Of a DNA stretch of 64,000 nucleotides, positions 45,420 through 54,404 are shown piece by piece. The notes beneath the pieces were generated by a model. It did not search any database and was not told the DNA's origin. It saw nothing but the letters and a program-made list of their open reading frames with translations. A program made the translations under genes and the position numbers. How positions within the stretch are numbered: position 1 is the first letter of the stretch; each line of letters opens with the position of its first letter. This DNA is from CAYRJD01 sp964424585 (GTDB lineage Bacteria > Actinomycetota > Acidimicrobiia > Acidimicrobiales > Poriferisodalaceae): assembly GCA_964424585.1 (NCBI GenBank), contig CAYRJD010000010.1, positions 26,961 to 90,960 on the forward strand, given 5' to 3'.

Positions 45420-45842
45420 GTGACCGAGAGCTGCTCCATCCAGCGCACGCTCGACCTGATCGGCGACCGGTGGACGCTGCTCATCTTGCGTGACCTGTTC
45501 AGAGGCGTGCGCCGCTTCGGGCAGCTTCAAGCCGACTTGAGCATCGCCCGCAACCTCTTGACCGACCGCTTGAACCGGCTCTGTGCCGGCGGCATCGTCG
45601 AGCGGGTGCCGTACCAGCAGCGGCCGGTGCGCAACGAGTACGTGCTGACGGCCAAGGGTCGCGACCTCTCGCCCAGCCTCGTCGCGCTGATGCGCTGGGG
45701 CGACCGGTGGTGCCACGACGACAAGCCGCCCACCGTGCTCATTCACGCCGCCTGCGGCACCGACCTCGAGCAGCTCACCCGCTGCCCGTCGTGCGACTGC
45801 CTTGTAGCGCCGACCGAGATTCGCAGCCGACCCGGCAGCTGA
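45420..45842 (+). CDS. HxlR-family transcriptional regulator
   Basis: 140-aa winged-helix DNA-binding protein. It shows the family pattern SCSIQRTLDLIGDRWTLLIL (residues 4-23), then FRGVRRFGQLQADLSIARNL for the recognition region, YQQRPVRNEYVLTAKGRDL for the wing and ALMRWGDRWC. A C-terminal pair of Cys (CPSCDC at about 124) may bind metal or sense redox state. GTG 45420 has no Shine-Dalgarno and lies 8 nt after a -10-like box, so it is probably leaderless. Two operator-like repeats just upstream suggest it controls itself. Whether it also controls fbiC, 72 bp downstream, is open. Confidence 0.92.
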   Translation: MTESCSIQRTLDLIGDRWTLLILRDLFRGVRRFGQLQADLSIARNLLTDRLNRLCAGGIVERVPYQQRPVRNEYVLTAKGRDLSPSLVALMRWGDRWCHDDKPPTVLIHAACGTDLEQLTRCPSCDCLVAPTEIRSRPGS

Positions 45843-45844
45843 CA

Positions 45845-45880
45845 GGGCCGTCTCACTGGGCCGACTCACTGGGCCGACTC
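45845..45880. repeat. 13-bp tandem repeat, about 2.8 copies
   Basis: GGGCCGTCTCACT (45845-45857), GGGCCGACTCACT (45858-45870) and a partial GGGCCGACTC follow the hxlR stop directly, before the fbiC ribosome site. Confidence 0.85.
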
Positions 45881-45914
45881 TCATCGCCAACCAAGAAACC
45901 AAGAAAGGCCACCA

Positions 45915-48419
45915 ATGACAACCACCACCAGCCAGGCGCACGAGCTGGCGAGCTTGCCGCTCGATGAGCTTCTGTTTCGCGCCCAGCAAGTGCGAGACGC
46001 CGCATTCGGCAATCGCGTCACCTACTCGCCGAAGGTGTTCATTCCGCTCACGATGCTGTGCCGCGATCGCTGCGGCTACTGCACGTTCGCGCAGCCGCCC
46101 GCCCGGCTCGATGCCCCGTACATGAGCCTCGATGAAGTGCTCGAGGTCGCGCACGCCGGAGCGCAGGTGGGTTGTCACGAAGCGTTGTTCACCTTGGGCG
46201 AGCGGCCCGAGCTGCGCTACCCAGTCGCCGCCGAGTGGCTGGCACAGCACGGCTATGAGTCGACCGTCGACTACGTGGCTGCCGCGACGAAGGCCGTGCG
46301 CGACGAGACCGGCTTGCTGCCCCACGCGAACGCGGGCGCGCTCTACGTCGACGAACTCGCGCAGCTGCGAGCCACCAGCCCCAGCCAGGGAATGATGCTC
46401 GAGTCGCTGAACGACGACTTGAGCTGCCACGCCAACGCGCCCGACAAGACGGCGGCGCGCCGACTGGCGACGCTCGAAGCTGCAGGCGAGCTGGCCATTC
46501 CGTTCACCACCGGCATCTTGGTCGGCATCGGCGAGACGCTCGCCGACCGCATCTGCGCGCTAGAGGCCATCGCCGCGTCGCACCTTCGCCACGGCCACGT
46601 CCAAGAGGTCATCGTGCAAAATTTCCTGCCGAAGATCGGCACCGCGATGCACGCCGCGCCGCCGTGCCCACCCGACGACTACCTCCAGGCGATTGCGCTG
46701 GCGCGCCTGATCTTGCCGGCAGACGTTCACCTGCAAGCTCCGCCCAACCTGTCGGACGACTTCGGCGGCCTGCTGGCAGCAGGCATCGACGACTGGGGCG
46801 GAGTGTCGCCCGTCACCGCCGATCACGTCAACCCCGAGCGGCCGTGGCCCGCGCTCGACCGCCTGGCGGAGGTGACGCAAGCAGCGGGCTTCGTGCTGGC
46901 GCCGAGGCTCACGATCTACCCGGAGTTCGCACTGGCCCCGAAGCGGTGGCTCGATGAAGCCAACCGGTTCGCGGTGCTCGACCGCAGCGACGCCGAAGGC
47001 TTGGGTCGCGACGACCCGGGCTCGTTGCTGCCGGAGCGCACGGTCGAGAACGTCGACGCCGGCTCGGGCGCGGACGTGCTGGTGGCCGACGAAGCCAACA
47101 CCGCGTGGTATTCGGGCGGCACGTTCACCCCGCCGACGCTGGTGCCAGCGGGCCAGCCAGACGGTCAGCCAGAGGGCGAGCCAGCCAGTCAGCCCACGGG
47201 TCAGCCGTCGCGCGGGCGCGGCCGCGACGCGGTCGCCCGTGTACTGGAAGGCGTCAGGTCAGGCCACGAGGTCGGCGAAGAAGAGATCGTCACGCTGTTC
47301 TCCGCCCGTGGCACCCAGGTGCGCGACGTGGCTGCGCTCGCGAATGACCTGCGTCGCGCCACGGTCGGCGACACGGTCACCTGGGTGCACAACCGCAACA
47401 TCAACTACACGAACGTGTGCACCTTCAAGTGCCGGTTCTGCGGTTTCTCAAAGGGCCCGCTGTCGCTCAACCTGCGCGGCACGCCCTACATGCTGACGCT
47501 CGCCGACATCCAAGAGCGCGTCATCGAGGCGGCCGAGCTGGGCGCGACCGAGGTGACCCTGCAGGGCGGCATCCATCCGAGCTTCGACGGCGACTACTAC
47601 ATCGACGTCTGCCGAGCCGTTCACGACGTGGTGCCCGACATGCACCTCCACGGGTTCACCGCGCTGGAGGTCATCGAAGGCGCCAAGCGGCTGGGCGAGT
47701 CGCTGCCCGAATACTTGACGCGCCTGCGCGACGCAGGGCTGCGGTCGCTGCCGGGCACCGCGGCTGAAATTCTGCACGACGACATTCGAGCGGTTCTCTG
47801 CCCCGACAAGATCGACACCAACGAGTGGCTGGAATGCCACGAAGCGGCGCACTCGGTGGGGCTTCACTCGAACGTCACGATCATGTTCGGCGCGGTCGAG
47901 GCACCCGAGCACTGGGCGTCGCACCTGGTGCGCACCCGCGAGCTGCAGCGCCGCACCGGCGGGTTCACCGAGTTCGTGCCGCTGCCGTTCGTGCACATGG
48001 CGAGCCCCATCTACCTGCAGCGCAACGCCCGGCGAGGCCCGACGTTCCGCGAGACGCTGCTGATGCACGCCATCGGCCGCATCGCGTACCACGGCCTCAT
48101 CGACAACATTCAGGTGTCGTGGGTCAAGATTGGCGTGGAAGGTGCCCGCCAAATTCTGCGGGCGGGTGCCAACGACATCGGCGGCACGCTGATGGACGAG
48201 AACATCAGCCGCGCGGCAGGCGCGCAGCACGGCCAGGGCCTCACGCCCGCGGAGATCGGCGAGCTGGTCGAACCGCTCGATCGACGGCTACGTCAGCGCA
48301 CCACCGGCTACGGCACCGCGGACGGCGCGCCAGCGGTCGTCAGCCGCGTCACGCGACCTGTCGACAACGCGACTGACAAAAAGCTCATTCCGCTGGCTCA
48401 GCTCGGCAGCCGGGTGTAG
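45915..48419 (+). CDS. fbiC: 7,8-didemethyl-8-hydroxy-5-deazariboflavin synthase, fused CofG-CofH (FbiC)
   Basis: Two radical-SAM enzymes in one 834-aa chain that make the deazaflavin ring Fo of coenzyme F420 from tyrosine and the riboflavin precursor amino-ribityl-uracil. First cluster CRDRCGYC (Cys 49, 53, 56) begins the CofG half; second CTFKCRFCGF (Cys about 502, 506, 509) begins the CofH half. They are joined by a repetitive Gln-Pro-Gly linker (about residues 412-438, QPDGQPEGEPASQPTGQPS) encoded by a 12-bp-like DNA repeat. The ATG follows an AAAGG site. A Ddn-like F420 enzyme is encoded at 40125. Confidence 0.96.
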   Translation: MTTTTSQAHELASLPLDELLFRAQQVRDAAFGNRVTYSPKVFIPLTMLCRDRCGYCTFAQPPARLDAPYMSLDEVLEVAHAGAQVGCHEALFTLGERPELRYPVAAEWLAQHGYESTVDYVAAATKAVRDETGLLPHANAGALYVDELAQLRATSPSQGMMLESLNDDLSCHANAPDKTAARRLATLEAAGELAIPFTTGILVGIGETLADRICALEAIAASHLRHGHVQEVIVQNFLPKIGTAMHAAPPCPPDDYLQAIALARLILPADVHLQAPPNLSDDFGGLLAAGIDDWGGVSPVTADHVNPERPWPALDRLAEVTQAAGFVLAPRLTIYPEFALAPKRWLDEANRFAVLDRSDAEGLGRDDPGSLLPERTVENVDAGSGADVLVADEANTAWYSGGTFTPPTLVPAGQPDGQPEGEPASQPTGQPSRGRGRDAVARVLEGVRSGHEVGEEEIVTLFSARGTQVRDVAALANDLRRATVGDTVTWVHNRNINYTNVCTFKCRFCGFSKGPLSLNLRGTPYMLTLADIQERVIEAAELGATEVTLQGGIHPSFDGDYYIDVCRAVHDVVPDMHLHGFTALEVIEGAKRLGESLPEYLTRLRDAGLRSLPGTAAEILHDDIRAVLCPDKIDTNEWLECHEAAHSVGLHSNVTIMFGAVEAPEHWASHLVRTRELQRRTGGFTEFVPLPFVHMASPIYLQRNARRGPTFRETLLMHAIGRIAYHGLIDNIQVSWVKIGVEGARQILRAGANDIGGTLMDENISRAAGAQHGQGLTPAEIGELVEPLDRRLRQRTTGYGTADGAPAVVSRVTRPVDNATDKKLIPLAQLGSRV

Positions 48420-48444
48420 CTGGCGCTCAGACTCGAGCGGGCCT

Positions 48445-48651
48445 CTAGCTCGCCTCGCGCAGCGACTGGGCTGCTTTTTGAATCGAGCGTCGCGCGCTGG
48501 CGAGCTTGCGCTCGCGAGGCGAGGCTGTGCGGCGACCGGTGGGCTGGTCGCTCGTTCGGTCGATCTCGGCTCGTAGCTCTTCCATCGCCAGCTCGGCGAC
48601 CTGCTCGGCTAGGTCGTCCAGCGTCTCGGCGATCTGCGCTGCGTCACTCAT
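48445..48651 (-). CDS. Small helical protein at the end of the glc cluster
   Basis: 68 aa, strongly helical and charged. The first half (IAETLDDLAEQVAELAMEEL) could form a short coiled coil, and the second half is basic with Arg/Lys/Ser (ASPRERKLASARRSIQKAAQ). ATG 48651 overlaps the stop of glcF as ATGA, so it is translated with the operon. No family recognised. A role as assembly or regulatory partner of the glycolate oxidase is only a guess. Confidence 0.7.
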   Translation of the reverse strand: MSDAAQIAETLDDLAEQVAELAMEELRAEIDRTSDQPTGRRTASPRERKLASARRSIQKAAQSLREAS

Positions 48652-49892
48652 CGGCGGCTTCCCTTCGTGCGGGTGTCGGGCCCGACGCCTAGCTCTTCGG
48701 CGACGACCTCTAGCGGATGCGCGGCGCTCACGCCGCCAGCTCGCAGGTGCAGCACGCAGCCTGGGTTGGCGCTGACGACCTCGGCCGCGCCGGCGCGGTC
48801 GATCGCTGCGATCTTGCGCGCCCGCACAGCGTTGGCGGTCTGCGGGTGCGTCGTGGCGTAGGCGCCGCCCGCGCCGCAGCACAGGCCTTCGTCGTCGAGT
48901 TCGACCACGTCGACGACACCCGCGAGCACGATGCGCACCGCTTGGTGGCAGCCCTGGGCGTGGCGCAGGTGGCACGGGTCGCTGATCGCGACCGTGCGAC
49001 GAGGCTCGTCGGTCGAACTGGCTGGCGTCGCGGCTGGCATCGTTGCTGGCTTCTTGGCTGACTTCTGGGGCACAACGTCGTTGGCTGCCATCCACTCGTG
49101 CACGTCGAAGACGCGGGTGCTGAACGCGCGAGCCTGCGGCGTGCCCAGCAGCTCGCCGTAGCTCTTCAGCTGCGCGCCGCACCCGGCGGAGTCGACCAGC
49201 ACCGGTCGCTCGTCGTCGAGCGCCGCGATCACGCGGCGAGCGAGCTCGCGCGCGTCGTCGGCCAGGCCGGCGTGCATCGCCAGCGCGCCGCAGCAACCTG
49301 CAGCCGCCGGCGTCGGCGTGACGCCAACGCCGCAGGCATCGAGCACGCCAGCGACCGCAACGTGTGTGCCGCGCATCCAGGCGTCCATCACGCATCCGGT
49401 GAACAGCCACGCGTCGTCGCCGGTTGCGGCCAGCTTGGGCTGGCGCAGCGGCACCAGCGGCAAGCCGAGCCGTTGCGGCACGACGCGCAGTCGCTGCGCG
49501 ACCGCGAGCAGGCGCGAGCCAGCAGCCAACAAACGCTTCTTGCCGAGCAGCCCGAAACCCAAGCGACGCCACCGGCCGACCGTGCGAGGTGCCAGGGCGG
49601 TTCGAGTGGCTTCCAGCAACTCGCCGTACGGCACGCCCGCCGGGCACGCGGTTTCACAGCCCAGACACCCGATGCAGGCGTCGATGAACGAGCCGAACTG
49701 CTCATCGGCGCTGCCGGTTTCGTAGACCTCGCGCATCAGCGCGATGCGCCCGCGCGGCGACGCCGACTCTTCGCCGGTGACGCGGTAGGTCGGGCAGTGC
49801 GGCAGGCACATCCCGCACGCGATGCACGACACCAGGTGGTCTTCGTTGACGTCGAGCGTGAGCGCGTAACGCGCACTGGTCGGCGCGCTCAA
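48648..49892 (-). CDS. glcF: Glycolate oxidase iron-sulfur subunit (GlcF-like)
   Basis: Electron-transfer subunit of 414 aa with two N-terminal 4Fe-4S motifs, CIACGMCLPHCPTYRVTGE and CIGCLGCETACPAGVPYGEL, and two later CCG domains (AAAGCCGALAMHAG and GLCCGAGGAYATTHP with DPCHLRHAQ). It would pass electrons from the GlcD flavin to the membrane quinone pool. TTG 49892 is the start, since the TTGA overlaps the glcE stop and the Cys motifs follow soon after. Third gene of the cluster, followed by a small helical protein. Confidence 0.9.
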   Translation of the reverse strand: MSAPTSARYALTLDVNEDHLVSCIACGMCLPHCPTYRVTGEESASPRGRIALMREVYETGSADEQFGSFIDACIGCLGCETACPAGVPYGELLEATRTALAPRTVGRWRRLGFGLLGKKRLLAAGSRLLAVAQRLRVVPQRLGLPLVPLRQPKLAATGDDAWLFTGCVMDAWMRGTHVAVAGVLDACGVGVTPTPAAAGCCGALAMHAGLADDARELARRVIAALDDERPVLVDSAGCGAQLKSYGELLGTPQARAFSTRVFDVHEWMAANDVVPQKSAKKPATMPAATPASSTDEPRRTVAISDPCHLRHAQGCHQAVRIVLAGVVDVVELDDEGLCCGAGGAYATTHPQTANAVRARKIAAIDRAGAAEVVSANPGCVLHLRAGGVSAAHPLEVVAEELGVGPDTRTKGSRR

Positions 49893-50866
49893 GGCAGCCT
49901 CACCTGCGGGTTGAGCCGACCGGTCGGGTCGAGCTTTGCCTTGATGTTCTTCATCAGCGCAATGTTGGTCGCGCTCGACGCTTCGATGCTGGCAGTTTTC
50001 GGGCTGCTGACGACCGCAGGCGTCGCCGCGTGATGCGCCACGCCAACGCCGATCTCGCCGAGCGCGCCGCTGTCGCTCGCCAGCACCTTGCGCAGCTCGC
50101 TCGGGCGATGCGAGCTGCGAGCGACGTAGCGGTCGTCGGGCGGCAGCCAAGGTGGCGCGTCGCACGGAGCGAGCGCGCGCATGGCGCCGGTGGCGGCTTC
50201 GGCGGCGATGTCGTCGGGGTGGCCTTCGAGCAGCACCCACACGTCGTCGCCGCGAGCGAGGATCGCCGAGGGCCGATACAGCTCGGCGTGCAGGTCAAAG
50301 CCGTTGACGTCCGCGCCAGCGAACCACTGGGCCGCGGGAGGCACGGGCACGCACCGCAAGATGACTTCGGCCACAAATCCGAGCGTGCCGCGCGAGCCGA
50401 CCAGCAGCCGACACAGGTCGTAGCCCGACACGTTCTTCACGGTCGGGCCGCCGGCGGTCACCACCTCTCCGGCGGCGTCGACGTGACGGGTCTGTAAGAC
50501 GAAGTCACGGATGTGGCCGTAGCGCAGCCGCCGGTAGCCGCTGTGCCCGACCGCCAGCACACCGCCGACGGTTGCGTCGGGGTGCTGGTCGAACGGCACC
50601 ATCTGTCTCGCCGCGGCGAGCGCCGCGTCGAGCTCGCCGAGCGTGGTGCCTGCACCGCAGCGCACGGTCATCTCAGACGGCTCGTACTCCCACACGCCCG
50701 CCGGCGCTCGCACGGCACGAGCGGGAGCGCCGGCGTCGCACGCGCGGGGCGCGCCCGTCTGCGTGCCACTTCCGGCGACCGCTACCGGACCGCTCGCGCC
50801 GACCTCACGAGCGAAGCTCAGCACCTCCGCTGGCACGCGGTCGGGTCGCTGCGCCGGCGTGCTCAC
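49889..50866 (-). CDS. glcE: Glycolate oxidase FAD-binding subunit (GlcE-like)
   Basis: FAD-binding PCMH-type subunit of 325 aa. YEPSEMTVRCGAGTTLGELD at about residues 60-79 and DATVGGVLAVGHSGYRRLRYG are typical of GlcE, as are VKNVSGYDLCRLLVGSRGTLG and the C-terminal MKNIKAKLDPTGRLNP. I chose GTG 50866; a TTG codon lies one triplet upstream. It starts 8 nt after the glcD stop and ends in the TTGA overlap with glcF. Oxidises glycolate or lactate-like 2-hydroxy acids with GlcD. Confidence 0.9.
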   Translation of the reverse strand: MSTPAQRPDRVPAEVLSFAREVGASGPVAVAGSGTQTGAPRACDAGAPARAVRAPAGVWEYEPSEMTVRCGAGTTLGELDAALAAARQMVPFDQHPDATVGGVLAVGHSGYRRLRYGHIRDFVLQTRHVDAAGEVVTAGGPTVKNVSGYDLCRLLVGSRGTLGFVAEVILRCVPVPPAAQWFAGADVNGFDLHAELYRPSAILARGDDVWVLLEGHPDDIAAEAATGAMRALAPCDAPPWLPPDDRYVARSSHRPSELRKVLASDSGALGEIGVGVAHHAATPAVVSSPKTASIEASSATNIALMKNIKAKLDPTGRLNPQVRLP

Positions 50867-50873
50867 CAACCGC

Positions 50874-52328
50874 TCACACCCAGGCGCCTTCGGGCACCTG
50901 CTGAGAAAACGAGTCGCTGCAGCGCGAGCCGCTGGGAATGACCTTGAGCGGGTTGGCGAACCCGTCGGGGTCGAACACCTCGCGCACCGCGTCTTGGGTT
51001 GCCATGTCGACCGCGCCGAACATCATGCCCATGTAGTCGCGCTTTTCCAGGCCTATGCCGTGCTCGCCTGACAGCACGCCGCCCGCTTCTATCGACGCGG
51101 CGATGATGACTCGGCCGGCTGCGTGCACACGTTCGAGCGCGCCAGGCTCGCGGGCGTCGAACGACAGGATCGGGTGGAGGTTGCCGTCGCCCGCGTGGAA
51201 CACGTTGACCACGATGAGGTCGTGCGCTCGCGCTGCGGCGTAGACGGCGTCGAGCACGTCGACCAGCTTCGAGCGCGGCACCACCGTGTCGTGGAGGTAG
51301 TAGTCGGGCTTGATGCGAGCGACCGCGCCGAACGCGTTCTTGCGTCCCTTCCAGAGCAGCGCTCGCTCGGCGTCGTCGGCAGCTACCCGCACCTCGCGGG
51401 CGTGATGAGCGTTGGCGACATCGGTGACGGTTCGCGTCGCGGCTGCCACCCCAGCGGGCTGGCCGTCGAGTTCGACCAGCAGCACCGCGGCGGCGTCGGT
51501 CGGGTAGCCGGCGTGCGCGAACGCCTCGACCACCTCGATGGCTCGCTGGTCCATCATTTCGAGCGCGGCCGGCACCAGGCCCGCCGCGATGATCGCGCCG
51601 ACCGCCGCAGCGCCTTCGCGCACGTCATCGAACGCCGCGAGCAACGTCGACACGGCGGGCGGGTTCGGCGTGAGCCGCACGGCGATGTTGGTGGCGATGC
51701 CGAGCGTTCCCTCCGACCCGACGAACAAGCCGCGCAGGTCGTAGCCGGGCGCGTCGGCTTCGACGCCGCCGAGCACCGTTACCTCACCGTTCGGCAGCAC
51801 GACCTCAAGCGCGGCGATGTGCGCGGTGGTGACGCCGTATGCGAGGCAGTGCGGGCCGCCTGAGTTGTTGGCGACGTTGCCGCCGAGTGAGCAGACCTGC
51901 TGGCTGGACGGGTCGGGCGCGAAGTGCATGCCGACCGGCGCGAGCGCGCGCGACAGGTCGAGGTTGAGCACGCCGGGCTGCACCCAAGCGATGCGGTCGT
52001 CGAGGTTGATCTCGCCGATGCGGTTCATCTTCGCGGTCGAGATCACCACCGACCCAGCGACCGGCACCGCGCCGCCCGCGAGGCCCGTTCCCGATCCGCG
52101 TGCGACAAACGCCGCGCCGTGCCTGCGGCAGATCGTCACGATGCGTCGCACCTGCTCGGTGGTCGTCGGCAGGCACACGACGTCGGCTTCGCCGCGCAGC
52201 ACCGATCCGTCTCGTCCGTAGAGCGCCAGCTCGCTTTCGCCCGAGCGCACGTCGGCTCCGAGCACGTCACGCAGCTCGCCGATCAGCGCTGCGTCGCTAG
52301 CTCGTCCGTTCGTCGTGGTCGGCTTCAA
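50874..52328 (-). CDS. glcD: Glycolate oxidase subunit GlcD (FAD-linked oxidase)
   Basis: Catalytic flavoprotein of 484 aa that oxidises glycolate to glyoxylate. FAD-binding blocks ARGSGTGLAGGAVPVAGSVV at about residues 75-94, PDPSSQQVCSLGGNVANNSG and GLFVGSEGTLGIATNIAVRL; C-terminal VNVFHAGDGNLHPILSFD and SGEHGIGLEKRDYM match GlcD. The start is TTG 52328, 32 nt inside the preceding small gene; no better start is near. First enzyme gene of a glcD-glcE-glcF unit, so photorespiration-like or algal glycolate use is plausible. Confidence 0.92.
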   Translation of the reverse strand: MKPTTTNGRASDAALIGELRDVLGADVRSGESELALYGRDGSVLRGEADVVCLPTTTEQVRRIVTICRRHGAAFVARGSGTGLAGGAVPVAGSVVISTAKMNRIGEINLDDRIAWVQPGVLNLDLSRALAPVGMHFAPDPSSQQVCSLGGNVANNSGGPHCLAYGVTTAHIAALEVVLPNGEVTVLGGVEADAPGYDLRGLFVGSEGTLGIATNIAVRLTPNPPAVSTLLAAFDDVREGAAAVGAIIAAGLVPAALEMMDQRAIEVVEAFAHAGYPTDAAAVLLVELDGQPAGVAAATRTVTDVANAHHAREVRVAADDAERALLWKGRKNAFGAVARIKPDYYLHDTVVPRSKLVDVLDAVYAAARAHDLIVVNVFHAGDGNLHPILSFDAREPGALERVHAAGRVIIAASIEAGGVLSGEHGIGLEKRDYMGMMFGAVDMATQDAVREVFDPDGFANPLKVIPSGSRCSDSFSQQVPEGAWV

Positions 52329-52536
52329 GGTCGGCTTCGTCGTCGACGTTGTATTTGGCAGCTAGATCGCTGTACTGGTCGTCGTAGTGACCGTCGCCGT
52401 CGCCGTCTGCCTTCGACGACAGGCCGAAGTTGCTGTCGTCGTCGAAGTCGTATTCGGAAACGTCGAAGCGCTGCGCGCTCTCTCGCTGAAACTTGCGAGC
52501 TTCTTCGTATCGCCGGTGTCGGCCCTTCTTCACCAC
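52297..52536 (-). CDS. Small charged protein, DUF3073-like
   Basis: 79 aa: basic start (MVKKGRHRRYEEARKFQRES) and a long acidic tail with Tyr (HYDDQYSDLAAKYNVDDEAD). The pattern of basic head plus acidic YADLAxKY-type tail resembles the small actinobacterial DUF3073 proteins, of unknown function. GTG 52536 follows a GAGGGG site. It overlaps the glcD start by 32 nt, so it may be expressed with the glc cluster. Assignment by pattern only. Confidence 0.65.
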   Translation of the reverse strand: MVKKGRHRRYEEARKFQRESAQRFDVSEYDFDDDSNFGLSSKADGDGDGHYDDQYSDLAAKYNVDDEADLEADHDERTS

Positions 52537-52597
52537 AGCCCCTCGCTTGCAAAGAGTGTTCTTGACGATGATGACGAGCCGTCTCTGTGCGGCTGCG

Positions 52598-53794
52598 TCA
52601 ATCTACAGCCTGCGCGCGTTCGTCGCGCGGCACTCGCACCTCGACGAGGCCCGAGCGACGCTCAAAGCCCAGCGCGGTGTCGCCTTCGAGCAAGCGTCGC
52701 ACGCTGTCGCCGATCAGCGCGGCGCGCCAGCCTTCGCCGAGTCGGCCCTGCGACGTGCCGTCCGCGTAGAGGCCGACGAGCAGCGTCTCGACTTCGGCTC
52801 GGGTCGCCACCAGGGCGACGTCGACCTCTTGGCGGCGCGCCAGCTCGTCGACCCACGCGCTGGCGAGCGTCACCAGCGGTCGCAGTTCGGGCGGCACGCG
52901 GGCGCGGCTGCGGGCGTCGGCGGCGAACGCTTCGGCGTCGGCTTCAAACCTGTGAGCGTCCGCGAGCGCCGCGAGGATGCCCGCGGCGTTTCGCTTGCCG
53001 AGCGAGCCCCGCAAGCCCCGCACCTTGTCGAGCTGCGCCGCGTCACGTGGGTTGCGCTGCGCGATGGCGGTGACGGCGATGTCGGTGAGCACGTGGCGCA
53101 CGGGCGCGTCGCGGCGCTGCGCTTCGGTCTCGCGCCAGGCGGCCACCGCCATCGCTCTCGCCCGCGCGTCGTCGTTGAGCTTGCGCACGTCTTTGACGCG
53201 CCGCCAGGCGAGGGCTGGGTCGAAGTGCTCGCGCGGGTCTCGGGTCGCTGCCATCTCTGCTGCGAGCCAGCCCGTGCGCTCACGCTCGGCGAGCGCGTCG
53301 CCGAGGGTGTCTGCCAGCTCAAGCAGGTGCGCGACGTCGGCCGCGGCATAGTGCTGCTGGGCGGCACCGAGGGGCCGTTCCAGCCAGTTCGCGAGCTGAC
53401 TGCTGCGGGGCAGCCGGTGCTGGGTGAAGCGGTCGACGAGCGTGTCGAGCGACGGGGTCGGCATTCCCAAAAAGCGCGCCGCGAGCTGAGTGTCGAACAC
53501 CGGCGCAACCACGATCTCGCTGGTCGCGTAGAGCGCGATGAGGTCTTGGTCGGGTGCGTGCATCACGACGGTCGCGTCGTTGGCGAACGCCTCGGCGAGC
53601 GGCGACGGGTCGAGCGCGACGGTGTCGATGAGCCAGAGGTCGCGCTCGGTGGCGATCTGGATGAGCGCCAGCTTGGGCCAGTAGCAGCCTTCGCGGTGAA
53701 ACTCGGTGTCGACCGCGAAGCGGGGCGCGGCCGTTAGTTCGCGGGCTACCTGCGCGACCTGCGCGGGCTCATCGACCCAGACGAAGTCGCTCAA
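52598..53794 (-). CDS. rnd: Ribonuclease D
   Basis: 3'-5' exoribonuclease for tRNA and small-RNA end trimming. 398 aa with the DEDD sites VDTEFHREGCYWPKLALIQI (about residues 28-47), VMHAPDQDLIAL and HYAAADVAHLLELAD, followed by an HRDC domain (from about 205: HVLTDIAVTAIAQRNPRDAAQLDKVRGL in two parts). The TTG start overlaps the mobA stop as TTGA. Third gene of a DUF3151-mobA-rnd unit on the minus strand. Confidence 0.92.
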   Translation of the reverse strand: MSDFVWVDEPAQVAQVARELTAAPRFAVDTEFHREGCYWPKLALIQIATERDLWLIDTVALDPSPLAEAFANDATVVMHAPDQDLIALYATSEIVVAPVFDTQLAARFLGMPTPSLDTLVDRFTQHRLPRSSQLANWLERPLGAAQQHYAAADVAHLLELADTLGDALAERERTGWLAAEMAATRDPREHFDPALAWRRVKDVRKLNDDARARAMAVAAWRETEAQRRDAPVRHVLTDIAVTAIAQRNPRDAAQLDKVRGLRGSLGKRNAAGILAALADAHRFEADAEAFAADARSRARVPPELRPLVTLASAWVDELARRQEVDVALVATRAEVETLLVGLYADGTSQGRLGEGWRAALIGDSVRRLLEGDTALGFERRSGLVEVRVPRDERAQAVD

Positions 53795-54354
53795 CGAGCC
53801 GCGCCTGCGGTGGCTGCCAGCTGCCGTTTCGCTGCGGCGAGGTCGTCTGCGGTGTTGACGTTCGCCAGGTCGCCGGTGGTAGCCGTGACCACCTCGAGGT
53901 TGTCCAGCGCGTGGCGGGGACCGGCGCGCGTATCGGGCCTATCTCGTTGCGCGCGCAGCGCGTCGAGTGCGGCCGGCCGGTAGATGCCGACGAGCGGCTC
54001 TGTGCGATCGGTGCGCGCGAGCACAGCGTCGGCGTGTGGCTGCTGGTTGGCGGTGACGATGAGGTCGCGCACGGCGTCGCCGCGCAGCAGCGGCACGTCG
54101 CACGGCGCGACGAACACTTCGCCCAGCGTCTCGATGGCGCCGATCAGCGCGCCGAGCGGACCTGCTTTTGGCTGGACATCGGCGATCACGTCGAGCGGCA
54201 GCTCGGTCGCACCCAGCGCGACGACCTCGCGCAGCCCGCCCGCCAACAGCGCCTCGACGACCCACATGCCCATCGGCTTGCCGGCGAGCGAGGCGGTCGC
54301 CTTATCGCGCCCCATGCGGCTGGAGTTGCCGCCGCACAGCAGCGCCCCGATCAC
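53791..54354 (-). CDS. mobA: Molybdenum cofactor guanylyltransferase (MobA-like)
   Basis: NTP-transferase of 187 aa that attaches GMP to molybdopterin, or CMP if it is a MocA-type relative. N-terminal nucleotide motif ALLCGGNSSRMGRDKATASL (residues 4-23), VVALGATELPLDVIADVQPK, EVFVAPCDVPLL for metal binding and VNTADDL near the end. GTG 54354 lies within a 14-bp repeat block. No other molybdopterin gene is nearby. Coupled to rnd downstream by a 4-nt overlap. Confidence 0.88.
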   Translation of the reverse strand: MIGALLCGGNSSRMGRDKATASLAGKPMGMWVVEALLAGGLREVVALGATELPLDVIADVQPKAGPLGALIGAIETLGEVFVAPCDVPLLRGDAVRDLIVTANQQPHADAVLARTDRTEPLVGIYRPAALDALRAQRDRPDTRAGPRHALDNLEVVTATTGDLANVNTADDLAAAKRQLAATAGAAR

Positions 54355-54404
54355 GGCACCCCGATCACAGCGAGCCCGTCACAGCGAACCCATCACAGCG
54401 AACT
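54348..54404. repeat. 14-15 bp imperfect tandem repeat, four copies
   Basis: CGATCACGGCACCC, CGATCACAGCGAGCC, CGTCACAGCGAACC and CATCACAGCGAACT follow each other from 54348 to 54404. The block contains the mobA start codon and the DUF3151 stop codon. Confidence 0.75.
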
